A stretch of DNA of 64,000 nt from positions 1 through 64,000 of the forward strand of contig NZ_VFYU01000022.1 in NCBI RefSeq assembly GCF_021012795.1, given 5' to 3'. Shown here piece by piece: positions 9,943-18,740 of this stretch. The notes beneath the pieces were generated by a model, which was given only the letters and a program-made list of their open reading frames with translations, ran no database searches and had not been told where the DNA came from. Each line of letters begins with the position of its first letter. Position 1 is the stretch's first letter. The DNA comes from Psychrobacter sp. I-STPA10 (GTDB lineage: Bacteria > Pseudomonadota > Gammaproteobacteria > Pseudomonadales > Moraxellaceae). Position numbers and translations under genes: made by a program.

Positions 9943-9999
9943 ATCTTATGCTACTTTTTATACTAATAACTATCTTATGCTAATAATTATCTTAGGCTA
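9943..9999. repeat. Three short copies of ATCTTATGCTA
   Basis: Copies at 9943-9953, 9972-9982 and (one mismatch) 9989-9999; the last covers the stop codon of the HIT gene. Meaning unknown; may be a small slippage product. Confidence 0.5.
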
Positions 10000-10455
10000 C
10001 TGGTTATCCATCTCAACATCAGCAATGGCTTGTGCCAACTGTTTGGCTTGCGCTGCCAATAGTGCTTGGTCAGCTTGATCAGCAGCGTGTATGCCAAGCT
10101 CATGGATATTAGAAGGGATTAGATGCACATGGTAATGAAATACGCTTTGCCCTGCTTGTGCGCCATTTAGCTGCATCTGAATAATGCCTTCACGCTCAAA
10201 TACTTGACGCTGCGCTTGCATCACTTTTTTGGCAGTCATCAATACAGCAGCAGCATACTCAGGCTCAAGATCTGCCAAATCCACCGCTTGCTGCTTAGGA
10301 ATGACCAAAACATGTCCATTGGCTTGCGGCATGATATCCATAAATGCCAGTGTTTTATCATCTTCATAAACTTTATGGCAAGGAATTTGTCCTGCAATCA
10401 TTTTGGCAAAAATATTGTCATTGTCATATTGTGTCTTGTTCACTGAGTTACTCAT
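9997..10455 (-). CDS. HIT family (histidine triad) nucleotide-binding protein
   Basis: Small nucleotide hydrolase or transferase of the HinT/Fhit superfamily, cytosolic. 152 aa. The N-terminal half shows DNIFAKMIAGQIPCHKVYED, the usual HIT opening. The triad HYHVHLIP sits near residue 110 with the preceding NGAQAGQSVFHYH stretch, so the active-site His residues are intact. GGAGAACACC just upstream sets the ATG at 10455. Likely purine nucleoside phosphoramidase or dinucleotide hydrolase; the exact substrate cannot be told. It lies 85 bases upstream of dusB on the same strand. Confidence 0.92.
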   Translation of the reverse strand: MSNSVNKTQYDNDNIFAKMIAGQIPCHKVYEDDKTLAFMDIMPQANGHVLVIPKQQAVDLADLEPEYAAAVLMTAKKVMQAQRQVFEREGIIQMQLNGAQAGQSVFHYHVHLIPSNIHELGIHAADQADQALLAAQAKQLAQAIADVEMDNQ

Positions 10456-10816
10456 GGTGTTCTCCTATTTGTGATGTAATAAAAAGTGTAATGCAATAAA
10501 TAATGTTAATATCAGTTATCATACACGCAGCAAGATAGAATAGGTTATCAGCTAAGTTTGTTATAAAATAGCACCTTGATTCTACATTGACAGCTTCTTC
10601 TCACCGAACGATTCGCCAGTAAAAGCTGAATGTATTCACTAATAGATAGTGTTTCAAGTGGTTATTTTTAATAAATTACCATAGTTTCGTTTCAGCCCTC
10701 CCCCTAGCCCTCTTCATCTTTGGAGGCGGTTTAGGGAAGAAGTAGCATACGTTTTAGAACACCACCCACTAATAAAATATTCATTAATCATCAATTCAAT
10801 ATGGTTGCTATCATTT
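10456..10816. other. Intergenic region with pyrimidine-rich hairpin element
   Basis: 361 bases. The notable content is the imperfect inverted repeat at 10694-10743. No promoter was clear. Confidence 0.6.
10694..10743. repeat. Intergenic imperfect hairpin element, copy A
   Basis: Left arm of the form GCCCTCCCCCTAGCCCTCTTC, then GGAGGCGGTTTAGGGAAGAAG as a rough inverted partner. It resembles the element at 18647-18709, which suggests one dispersed intergenic repeat family. Confidence 0.5.
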
Positions 10817-11596
10817 ATGTCTATTGATTCTCAGCATTTCAAATCCATACCAGCCACCGTCAATAATGATACAGGCACAGCAACACTGCCTATCAAACCA
10901 ACTGCTACTACAGATATAACTAGCAGCGATATTAACACAACGCCCACACCAATGCCTAGCAGCGATAATAGCACTGGCAATGAAGCTGAATCTAGTTTCA
11001 TACTAAATCAACTACTTATTGATGACTCATTGCACTGGCAGGTACATAATTGTAAAATTAGCCAAAAGCTGGTGAGTCAAACTCAGCCCATGCCTTTTTT
11101 GTATCATTATGATACGCTAAGCGATGATTTAAAAGCAGCAAATCCGCTGACAGCAGACTTGTTAGCAAAGTTTAATATACCCATGCTACCAGCAGAGGCA
11201 AATTTATTACTTTCACTGCCCAACAACACCATACCCACGCCTTGGCAAGTGAAGATTATCGGCACTTTGGTACTATTTTGTGAGCAGCTCCAAATTGCCT
11301 TGCGGCTCAAATTTACCAATACTGCCAAACAGATGCAGCCTATTTATACCACCCAGCAATCCAATGCTGTGCAACAAGCCTGTCAGCAATGGCACTTGTT
11401 TGATGATTTATTTGTACTCAATAAAAGCACAAAAATCATCAAAGTGCTGGCAACTGATGCGTATCTGTCTTTGCCAAAAGCTGAAGATTATCAACGTATA
11501 TCAGGGTCAGCAGCATTAATAGTATTTGAAGAGATAGAAACTCAGCCAAAACTCAAAGAGATGATGAACACAGCAATACAGCAGCGAATTGAATAA
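10817..11596 (+). CDS. Hypothetical protein, 259 aa
   Basis: I do not recognise a family. From the ATG at 10817 it encodes 259 residues; a TTG at 10805 in the same frame would add four residues, and neither start has a clear ribosome binding site. The first 60 residues are Thr/Ser/Pro/Asn-rich and look disordered. The rest looks like a folded soluble domain of mixed helix and strand, with no signal peptide or long membrane segment. The C-terminal half (KIIKVLATDAYLSLPKAEDYQRISG) has no motif I know. It lies 110 bases before ilvD on the same strand, so the two may share a transcript. Confidence 0.75.
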   Translation: MSIDSQHFKSIPATVNNDTGTATLPIKPTATTDITSSDINTTPTPMPSSDNSTGNEAESSFILNQLLIDDSLHWQVHNCKISQKLVSQTQPMPFLYHYDTLSDDLKAANPLTADLLAKFNIPMLPAEANLLLSLPNNTIPTPWQVKIIGTLVLFCEQLQIALRLKFTNTAKQMQPIYTTQQSNAVQQACQQWHLFDDLFVLNKSTKIIKVLATDAYLSLPKAEDYQRISGSAALIVFEEIETQPKLKEMMNTAIQQRIE

Positions 11597-11706
11597 ATAC
11601 TGAATGCTAATTTAAGTGAATAGTAGCAAATTTACTGTAATAAAAATCCTCAGTATCTATTCATATAATGCCACTTAACTATTGATATTTCATTTAAGGA
11701 TATGAC

Positions 11707-13611
11707 ATGCAATACCGCTCCAAAACTTCTACCGCTGGACGTAATATGGCAGGCGCACGTGCGCTTTGGCGTGCCACTGGCATGACAGATAAGGATTTTG
11801 ATAAGCCTATTATTGCTGTGGCAAACTCATTTACCCAGTTTGTACCGGGGCATGTGCATCTAAAAGACATGGGGCAACTGGTGGCTCGTGAAATAGAATC
11901 AGCAGGCGGTGTGGCAAAAGAGTTTAATACCATTGCCGTTGATGATGGCATTGCCATGGGTCACAGTGGTATGTTGTATTCACTGCCCAGTCGTGACTTA
12001 ATTGCCGACTCTGTTGAATATATGGTCAATGCGCATTGTGCCGATGCACTGGTCTGTATTTCGAACTGTGACAAAATCACCCCCGGTATGCTTATGGCTG
12101 CCCTACGCCTCAACATTCCAGTAATATTTGTCTCAGGTGGCCCGATGGAAGCGGGTAAAGTATTGGCATCAGAGCTTGCACCAAGTCATAACAACCAAGG
12201 GGTAGAAAATAACCAAAGTGACACAACCAAGTCTGTGCGTAAGCTTGATTTGGTCGATGCGATGATTGATGCTGCCGATGATAATGTCAGTGATGCTGAT
12301 GTCAACCATATTGAGCGTTCGGCTTGTCCAACTTGTGGCTCATGCTCTGGTATGTTTACTGCCAACTCCATGAACTGCTTAACCGAAGCCTTGGGGCTAT
12401 CACTACCTGGCAATGGCTCACTACTGGCAACCCATGCTTATCGCCGTGAGCTATTTTTGCAGGCAGGTCGTACCATTGTCTCCCTTGCCAAACGCTATTA
12501 TGAACAAGGTGATGACTCAGTATTACCCCGCTCTATCGCTACCAAACCTGCCTTTGAAAATGCCATGAGCCTTGATATCGCCATGGGGGGGTCAACCAAC
12601 ACCATTTTACATCTACTCGCAGCCGCCAATGAAGCCAAGGTTGATTTTAAAATGGCAGATATTGATAAGCTCAGCCGTAAAGTTCCTTGTCTATCAAAGG
12701 TCGCCCCTGCAACGCAAAAATATCACATGGAAGACGTACACCGTGCAGGTGGCGTCATGGGTATTTTAGCCGAGCTCAATCGTGCAGGACTACTCAGTAC
12801 GGACATTCCGACTGTACACAGTGAGTCCATGCAAGCAGCATTAGATAAATGGGATATCATGAATCCTGATAATACTGAAGCACGTGCTCTATATATTGCT
12901 GCCCCTGGCGGTGTACGCACCACACAAGCCTTTTCACAAAGCAAAGAGTGGTCAAATCTTGATGTCAATCGTGAGTCTGGCTGTATTCGCAGTAAGGCAC
13001 ATGCCTACTCGCAAGATGGTGGTTTGGCTGTATTGTTTGGTAATATCGCTGAGCGTGGCTGTGTGGTAAAAACAGCAGGGGTTGATGACAGTATTTTGGT
13101 ATTTACGGGTCGTGCGCGGGTCTTTGAATCACAAGATGATGCCGTTGATGCCATTTTGGCAGATAAAATCGTGGCTGGTGATATCGTTATCATTCGCTAT
13201 GAAGGTCCAAAAGGTGGGCCAGGTATGCAAGAGATGCTCTATCCGACCTCTTATCTAAAATCTAAAGGCTTGGGCAAGCAATGTGCCTTGCTTACTGATG
13301 GACGTTTTTCTGGGGGTACGTCAGGATTGTCCATTGGTCATGCCAGCCCAGAAGCAGCAGAAGGCGGTGCTATTGGTTTGGTAGAAGAAGGCGATACCAT
13401 TCATATTGATATCCCCAACCGTAGTATTGAGCTACAAATCAGTACAGAAGCGTTGGCACAGCGTCGTGAACAAATGAATGCAAAAGGACGCAGCGCATGG
13501 AAACCTGTCAGCCGTGATCGTCAAGTCAGCCAAGCCTTACGTGCCTATGCTGCCATGACCACCAGTGCTGATACAGGTGCGGTACGTGATGTCAGTCAAG
13601 TAGAGCACTGA
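11707..13611 (+). CDS. ilvD: Dihydroxy-acid dehydratase
   Basis: Iron-sulfur enzyme of valine, leucine and isoleucine synthesis that dehydrates 2,3-dihydroxy acids to 2-oxo acids. 634 aa against about 616 in E. coli; the extra residues include a short Asn/Gln/Ser stretch near residue 160-175. Cluster ligands are visible as the Cys in [12 protein letters not shown] (about 122) and in [21 protein letters not shown] (about 206-225). The C-terminal half has [16 protein letters not shown] and [21 protein letters not shown], both family signatures. The start has AAGGATATGAC before the ATG. Ends in a clear terminator. Confidence 0.97.
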   Translation: MQYRSKTSTAGRNMAGARALWRATGMTDKDFDKPIIAVANSFTQFVPGHVHLKDMGQLVAREIESAGGVAKEFNTIAVDDGIAMGHSGMLYSLPSRDLIADSVEYMVNAHCADALVCISNCDKITPGMLMAALRLNIPVIFVSGGPMEAGKVLASELAPSHNNQGVENNQSDTTKSVRKLDLVDAMIDAADDNVSDADVNHIERSACPTCGSCSGMFTANSMNCLTEALGLSLPGNGSLLATHAYRRELFLQAGRTIVSLAKRYYEQGDDSVLPRSIATKPAFENAMSLDIAMGGSTNTILHLLAAANEAKVDFKMADIDKLSRKVPCLSKVAPATQKYHMEDVHRAGGVMGILAELNRAGLLSTDIPTVHSESMQAALDKWDIMNPDNTEARALYIAAPGGVRTTQAFSQSKEWSNLDVNRESGCIRSKAHAYSQDGGLAVLFGNIAERGCVVKTAGVDDSILVFTGRARVFESQDDAVDAILADKIVAGDIVIIRYEGPKGGPGMQEMLYPTSYLKSKGLGKQCALLTDGRFSGGTSGLSIGHASPEAAEGGAIGLVEEGDTIHIDIPNRSIELQISTEALAQRREQMNAKGRSAWKPVSRDRQVSQALRAYAAMTTSADTGAVRDVSQVEH

Positions 13612-13634
13612 TATCTAGCCTAATACCTAAGTAT

Positions 13635-13662
13635 AAAAAGTCAGCTACGGCTGGCTTTTTTT
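13635..13662 (+). terminator. Terminator after ilvD
   Basis: AAAAGTCAGC-TACG-GCTGGCTTTTTT: stable short stem with a T run, 24 bases after the ilvD stop. Confidence 0.85.
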
Positions 13663-13754
13663 ACGTATAACTACTGGTTTTAACTGTCTTTTTACGTCAT
13701 CATAATCGGTTATTTTTTTATATTAACTACTGGTTAAAGTAGCAGTGAGCAACC

Positions 13755-15008
13755 ATGATTGATACTTACAATTCTTTTTTACTGTTATGTGGTATGGCTT
13801 TTTTATTTGGTGCATTTGTACCACTAATATTTAAAAAATTGCCCATATCGTTGCCCATGGTACAGGTGATGTTTGGTATCATCATGGGCTATTGGTGGAC
13901 CTCGTTTCCTTTTTTAAATCCACTCGATAATGGGACAGTCATCGAAAAAATCAGCGAATTTGTGGTCTTGGTCTCATTGGTTGGTGCAGGCATTAAGCTT
14001 GATACCCCGCTACAATGGCGATACTGGCAACCCACCGTTCGGCTGCTTTTGGTCACCATGCCCATTAGTATCTTTGCCATGGCAATTTTGGGTTATTATG
14101 TCTTTAGTCTCAGTTTGGCGGCTGCCATCTTATTGGGGGCTGTGCTTGCCCCTACCGACCCTGTACTTGCTGCTAGTATTCAAGTAGGCCCTCCCAATAC
14201 GGGTAGAGAAGACACCCCACGCTTTACCCTCACCTCAGAAGCAGGACTCAATGATGGACTGGCATTTCCTTTTGTTTATTTAGCCATCAAAATTGCAGAA
14301 GCATTTGCTGATGACAAACCACTGTCTGCTGATTTATTGCGCATGTGGCTGGCTGATGATGTATTATGGAAGATAGGGGCTGGCTGTGCTATTGGTATTA
14401 TTGTTGGCAAACTGGTTGCCAATATGGTTTTTTCCAAAAAAACAACAGATACAGTACTATCGCAAGGTTATGTGGTCATCGCTTTAACTTTACTATCTTA
14501 TGGGGCTGCTGAGTTTATACACAGTTATGGCTTTATTGCTGTATTTGTTGCTGCCTTTACCTTTCGCCGCTCTGAGTGCGATCACCATTACCATAAAGAA
14601 TTACATGACTTTGCCGAACAATCTGAAGGCTTGCTAATGTCTTTGGTATTGGTTACTTTTGGTATTATTATTGGGCAAGGTCTCAATGCTAATCTTGAGC
14701 TAACATGGACGGTCTATATCGTCGGTTTCATTTGCTTACTTTTTGTGCGCCCAATCGCAGGTATGATTGGCTTACTTGGTCTAGATATCCCCAAAAAAGA
14801 AAAATGGGTCATTTCAAGCTTGGGTATTCGTGGTATTGGTACTTTTTATTATCTATCTTATGGACTCAACCAAGGCGTATTTAATGACAAAGAAGCGTTA
14901 AGCTTATGGGTCATCTGTTCAGTGGTTATCTTTATTTCTATCTTTATACATGGCATGAGTGCACCAAGCCTACTTAAAATGACTCGATCTGCCGCGAACA
15001 AACATTAA
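13755..15008 (+). CDS. CPA1-type cation:proton antiporter
   Basis: Predicted inner-membrane Na+ (or K+)/H+ antiporter for pH and sodium balance. 417 aa with about 12 hydrophobic segments. The key family motifs are visible: LAPTDPVLAASIQVGPP in the discontinuous transport helix, and SEAGLNDGLAFPF with the ND pair typical of NhaP-type exchangers. A short cytoplasmic tail only; there is no CAP or TrkA-C regulatory domain. It stands alone, 143 bases after ilvD, beyond that gene's terminator. Ion specificity is not readable from the sequence. Confidence 0.9.
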   Translation: MIDTYNSFLLLCGMAFLFGAFVPLIFKKLPISLPMVQVMFGIIMGYWWTSFPFLNPLDNGTVIEKISEFVVLVSLVGAGIKLDTPLQWRYWQPTVRLLLVTMPISIFAMAILGYYVFSLSLAAAILLGAVLAPTDPVLAASIQVGPPNTGREDTPRFTLTSEAGLNDGLAFPFVYLAIKIAEAFADDKPLSADLLRMWLADDVLWKIGAGCAIGIIVGKLVANMVFSKKTTDTVLSQGYVVIALTLLSYGAAEFIHSYGFIAVFVAAFTFRRSECDHHYHKELHDFAEQSEGLLMSLVLVTFGIIIGQGLNANLELTWTVYIVGFICLLFVRPIAGMIGLLGLDIPKKEKWVISSLGIRGIGTFYYLSYGLNQGVFNDKEALSLWVICSVVIFISIFIHGMSAPSLLKMTRSAANKH

Positions 15009-15048
15009 CTTTACTCAGCGTAAACCTCACTCGCAACTTCAACCCGAT

Positions 15049-15118
15049 CCAAGCCTTGCCCTTAAAAAGGAAGAAACTGGCTTTTAAGCCCTTCCCTTGA
15101 CTCAAAAGGAAGGCTTGG
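15049..15118. repeat. Inverted repeat after the antiporter
   Basis: Perfect 9-base outer arms CCAAGCCTT (15049-15057) and AAGGCTTGG (15110-15118) enclose further matching pyrimidine/purine stretches. It sits between two converging genes, so it may work as a transcription end or be a dispersed intergenic element. Confidence 0.6.
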
Positions 15119-15133
15119 AAGGGGTCTAACGTA

Positions 15134-16591
15134 TCAAACCATCAACTCATCAAACCACTGTAATACCGCTTCGGTTAGTGCAAACTGGCGAATATCGGTG
15201 AGCATGGTGGTATCAAAGTTATGCACAAAGGCAAAAGCCAGTTGACGCCTAGGCTCACACCATGCCACTGAACCATTATAGCCCATGTGTCCAAAACCAT
15301 CTGCCACATCATGACACACACTAAATATGCGATGATAACCCAATCGCCACTGCATGGAAGGCTTGCAAACTTCACTACTATTGTGACCCATGATGGCAGC
15401 CGCAGGCATCACTGCATCAGCACCGGTGACATGAATTTTTGTTAATTGTGCAAAGGTATCTGCATCAATCAAGGTGTTATCTTGCCAGCGACCCTGATTT
15501 GCCAACATCGCATAAATCACCGCCAATGCCTTTGCCGAAGCAACTCCATTAGCAGCAGGAATGATGGCTTGCAAGCTTGCCATGTCATAATAATCTAGTG
15601 GTTCTCTAGCATTTGCCACTAAGGCACGCTTATAGTCACTTTTACTCATACTCGACACATCAAAATACAAGCCATTGATTTGTAAAGTAGACAGTGGTTT
15701 ATCCGTATTGCGCTGAGTCTGCAAATGGTATTGCTGCCAACACTCATAGCTCGGCAATTTTTGATAGATAGCCTGCACAGTGGCACTATCTGTTCTTAAT
15801 GTTGGCTTTTTACTTTGCCGAGTCCGTATAGGGGTAGACGCCTCATTGCTGGCATGATTAACTTGACTGTGATCACATGGCTGCACAAAATTTTTAACTG
15901 GTTGTGCCACCTGCCCCACTTTATCAGCAGGCACACCAAAATAGACCGCATCGGCAATATCCAACGGCTCGGTCAAATAATGACGCAAGACTTGGTTTAA
16001 TGGCTGTTTGCAAACTTGCTCAATCAATCCACCTAATACCCAACCTGACACCAGCGCACTATAAGCACTTTGACACTGCTTGGCATCTACTGTACTAGGT
16101 GGCATCGCTGCAATTTTTGCAACCATCTGTTGCCAATCGAGCATATCGCGACTACAAGTGGTCACCGAAGTAATATCAAATAAATTAGCTTGATGACTTA
16201 ATACGTGGCGTAGAGTAATGTCTTGCTTACCACAACTGCCAAATTGCTGCCAATAATCACTAATCGGCGTATCGTAATCTAGCAGCCCTTGAGAGACTAA
16301 AATATGTACCAATGTTACCAAGACACCCTTACCAGTAGAAAAATTTAATGCCAAGGTATCTGGTGTCCATGCGCTATCTGCCAATGCTTGCCCTATTTGT
16401 GCACTTGCCAGCAGCTTATGTTGATGATAAACCACCACAGCCCCCCCTGCTGGTGCGTCCTCAAGCTGTAGGCTTTGTAATAACTGTTGTAATAAATCTT
16501 GCAGCTTACTTTGCCGTTTATTTAATTTATCCATGCCTTCTTGGCTAGATGACTGATTGTTATCAAATACTTGTTTATCAAATTGACTCAT
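15134..16591 (-). CDS. Serine hydrolase of the beta-lactamase/esterase (class C-like) family
   Basis: Likely esterase, peptidase or carboxylesterase with a beta-lactamase fold; a true beta-lactamase role is not implied. 485 aa when started at MSQFDKQVF (ATG 16591, directly preceded by another ATG at 16594) behind AGGATATGT. A longer frame to 16675 adds 28 residues without a good ribosome binding site. The nucleophile motif SxxK is STGK near residues 84-87. A YSA motif (Tyr-x-Asn position, here Tyr-Ser-Ala) follows in QSAYSALVSGWVLGG. The third motif is GHMGYNGS near the C-terminus. No signal peptide is seen, so it is probably cytosolic, which fits the EstB/LACTB-type relatives better than periplasmic AmpC. 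Confidence 0.87.
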   Translation of the reverse strand: MSQFDKQVFDNNQSSSQEGMDKLNKRQSKLQDLLQQLLQSLQLEDAPAGGAVVVYHQHKLLASAQIGQALADSAWTPDTLALNFSTGKGVLVTLVHILVSQGLLDYDTPISDYWQQFGSCGKQDITLRHVLSHQANLFDITSVTTCSRDMLDWQQMVAKIAAMPPSTVDAKQCQSAYSALVSGWVLGGLIEQVCKQPLNQVLRHYLTEPLDIADAVYFGVPADKVGQVAQPVKNFVQPCDHSQVNHASNEASTPIRTRQSKKPTLRTDSATVQAIYQKLPSYECWQQYHLQTQRNTDKPLSTLQINGLYFDVSSMSKSDYKRALVANAREPLDYYDMASLQAIIPAANGVASAKALAVIYAMLANQGRWQDNTLIDADTFAQLTKIHVTGADAVMPAAAIMGHNSSEVCKPSMQWRLGYHRIFSVCHDVADGFGHMGYNGSVAWCEPRRQLAFAFVHNFDTTMLTDIRQFALTEAVLQWFDELMV

Positions 16592-16675
16592 CATACATAT
16601 CCTGATTAAATTTATACCATTTTTATTAATTAACCTATCAAAAAACAAGCGCAAGTACCAGTTGGCTAAACCCAT

Positions 16676-16706
16676 ATAAAAATAGCCACTTAATATAAGT
16701 GGCTAT
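16676..16706 (-). terminator. Terminator after the phosphatase gene
   Basis: Perfect 10-base stem ATAGCCACTT / AAGTGGCTAT with a 5-base loop, followed on the minus strand by a T run. It lies between the phosphatase stop (16793) and the hydrolase start. Confidence 0.85.
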
Positions 16707-16792
16707 CTATAATAGATGCCATAATATATGTATACATGGCATGCTATAAATCATAGGCTCAAGTGACTATACTCACCAATTAAAATCACCAA

Positions 16793-17314
16793 TTAACGAG
16801 GTACTAATAAACGATTATGAACTTCCTGCTCAAGCCCTGTCAAACCATGCTCACGACCTCGTTTCATCGCCGTTTCCATTTTGCGTCCTCGTAACCACCC
16901 TTGACGCAATGCCACACAAGCCCCCACTCGATTACCAGACTTGCAATGCATCAATACTCGCCGACCATGTTGCTGACGTAATATTTTATCAAATTCAAGC
17001 AAATTAAGCTGTTTGAGATCATCAGCCCCCGAAATTGGTAGATGGCTATAGGTCATGCCATGCGCTTCAACCTCAGCTTTTTCATCAAAATCTAACTCTT
17101 CCTCTGGCTGCATATTAATCACATGCTCAATGCCTGCTGCTGCTATCGCTGCGATTTTCTCTTTATTCAAAGCACCCGTCACCACCGTATTATCATCAGG
17201 GATAAATAGTGGATCTAACTGTGATTTAAGTTCGGCATTATCACTAAGTTTATCTGCTTGTGGTTCAGTAACACTCTCATTGTTCTCATTACTCATATGC
17301 GTTGTCATACCCAT
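16793..17314 (-). CDS. Small cysteine phosphatase (beta-lactamase-hydrolase-like/DSP type)
   Basis: Predicted protein phosphatase with the CX5R active site: HCKSGNRVGA near residues 122-131 has Cys and Arg at the right spacing. The preceding stretch (FIPDDNTVVTGALNKEKIAAIAAAGIEHVINM and LPISGADDL) matches the BLH/DUF442-type phosphatases that resemble dual-specificity enzymes. 173 aa from the first ATG; ATGs at 17308 and 17296 are also possible and the N-terminal 30 residues are polar and poorly ordered. It follows the MaoC-like gene by about 106 bases on the same strand and ends in a terminator. The substrate is unknown. Confidence 0.82.
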   Translation of the reverse strand: MGMTTHMSNENNESVTEPQADKLSDNAELKSQLDPLFIPDDNTVVTGALNKEKIAAIAAAGIEHVINMQPEEELDFDEKAEVEAHGMTYSHLPISGADDLKQLNLLEFDKILRQQHGRRVLMHCKSGNRVGACVALRQGWLRGRKMETAMKRGREHGLTGLEQEVHNRLLVPR

Positions 17315-17420
17315 ATTTTATGTTGAATCCATATAACAAAAGAGCCAAGTATAATTTATATTTTTATCTTGGCTCACATCCTATCAAAAATTTAAAAAGC
17401 TCATACTAGCAGATAGTTGA

Positions 17421-18326
17421 TTATTTATCATGTGACTGAGCCGTACTAATTTTACCAAGTAGATGCGGCTTGTCATTTTTGACACTATATAGATTAAAAT
17501 ATATATCGTGCGCATCAGATAAGTCTGCACCATCTTCTGCAATAAGCTCAACCTCTGCTGGCAATAATATTGGCAACTTAAATGAGACACTCGCCTGATA
17601 AGCATCTGGTAGGTTTTTTAGTTTGGCTAAGCATTTTGCCTTAGACCACATACCATGTGCAATGGCTTTAGGAAACCCAAACGCCTTAGCAGACAACGGA
17701 TGTAAGTGGATCAGATTAAAATCACCTGAGACAAAAGCATAACGACGACCAATGTCTTCTGGTACCTCAAACACTTCATTAATACCACCATTAGGTACTT
17801 TGGACTTCTCTCTAAGTGTTTTAGAACGAGATTTGCTTTTTTTAGTGCGTTGACGTGATAAATAAGTCGATGTTCCTTCCCATACTTTTTCATCACCAAC
17901 ATGTACTGTGGTCACAAAGTCAAATTGCTGTCCTTTATCATGATCTCGCAAATTATCAAAACTCACTGCCAACTTAACCACTTCGCTTTGACTAATGGGG
18001 CGATATTGAGTCACTGAGTTTTCAACATGCACCAAACCCAATACCGCAAATGGAAACGGCTCTTTGACCATCATATTCATCTGTAGTGCTTGCGACAATA
18101 CAGCAAAATAGGTCACTGGCACATTACCGTCATCTACAAATCCACAGATTTTACGATACTCTGTCAAATTCTCCTGATCTATGTGTAGCGTATCTACCGT
18201 ATAGGTTGATTTTGGTAGTTGCTCTTTGGATACCTTACTATTTTCACCAATGGGCAATAGGCTTTTGATGATATTAGCATAGGTGGTATGTACTTTGGGT
18301 AGAGCTTTAAAGTGCTGATCTGACAT
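17421..18326 (-). CDS. MaoC-like dehydratase (HtdX-like, double hotdog)
   Basis: Predicted (R)-3-hydroxyacyl-CoA/ACP dehydratase, the hydration-dehydration step of fatty acid or acyl-CoA metabolism. 301 aa, the length of two hotdog folds. The C-terminal hydratase-2 motif is clear: SGDFNLIHLHPLSAKAFGF with the catalytic Asp near 201 and His near 206, then AIAHGMW. The N-terminal hotdog is degenerate and lacks this motif, as usual. Lys/Arg/Ser-rich linker near residues 160-180. Start set by AGGAATCCTT. With the long FabG upstream and the divergent thiolase it repeats the mycobacterial htdX-fabG4-fadA2 gene order. Confidence 0.9.
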   Translation of the reverse strand: MSDQHFKALPKVHTTYANIIKSLLPIGENSKVSKEQLPKSTYTVDTLHIDQENLTEYRKICGFVDDGNVPVTYFAVLSQALQMNMMVKEPFPFAVLGLVHVENSVTQYRPISQSEVVKLAVSFDNLRDHDKGQQFDFVTTVHVGDEKVWEGTSTYLSRQRTKKSKSRSKTLREKSKVPNGGINEVFEVPEDIGRRYAFVSGDFNLIHLHPLSAKAFGFPKAIAHGMWSKAKCLAKLKNLPDAYQASVSFKLPILLPAEVELIAEDGADLSDAHDIYFNLYSVKNDKPHLLGKISTAQSHDK

Positions 18327-18740
18327 AAGGATTCCTATTGATGGGTTAGATAAATTCTAACAACTCATATCGTTGCCAGTTCATTCATCGCAAGTGATTA
18401 TTAATTAACCTATTTATTTATTACTTAACAAATAGTCAATAAAGAGTCATTAAGCAACATCTATTTGATAAACAACTAATGATTCAATCTTTTATTGATG
18501 TTTAGTTATTGGCATTTAGAGTTTACACTTGTTTTACCTGATTATAATATACCGAGAAAATCAATAAATTAATAGTGAAATTTGCTACTGTCCTAATCAC
18601 CAAATAACAACGCATAAAAATAAACATGCATGTGCTAAAAAATATGCTACCCCCTCCCTAACTCTCTTCTAAGATAGAACAAGATAGAAGATGGCTAGAA
18701 AGAGGGTAGAAATGACGCTGTGATGGTCATTGACCGTCAA
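18327..18740. other. Intergenic region between MaoC-like gene and long fabG
   Basis: 414 bases separating two genes on the same strand, so they may have separate promoters. Contains the hairpin element at 18647-18709; otherwise AT-rich and without a recognisable ORF. Confidence 0.6.
18647..18709. repeat. Intergenic imperfect hairpin element, copy B
   Basis: Left arm CTACCCCCTCCCTAACTCTC and right arm whose complement reads CTACCCTCTTTCTAGCCATC: a 23-base imperfect stem. The left arm resembles the one at 10694-10743. Confidence 0.6.

Noticed and set aside
8889-10455. dusB-fis operon
   Set aside because: No fis-like frame follows or precedes dusB; its neighbours are the HIT and ABC genes.
12583-12592. 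Run of seven G in ilvD as a phase-variable tract
   Set aside because: ilvD is a core biosynthetic enzyme and the frame is intact; seven G is short for a known phase-variation tract.
18532-18558. Rightward promoter-like TTTACA-N15-TATAAT between the MaoC and fabG genes
   Set aside because: The spacer is too short and it points into the antisense of fabG; not counted as a promoter.
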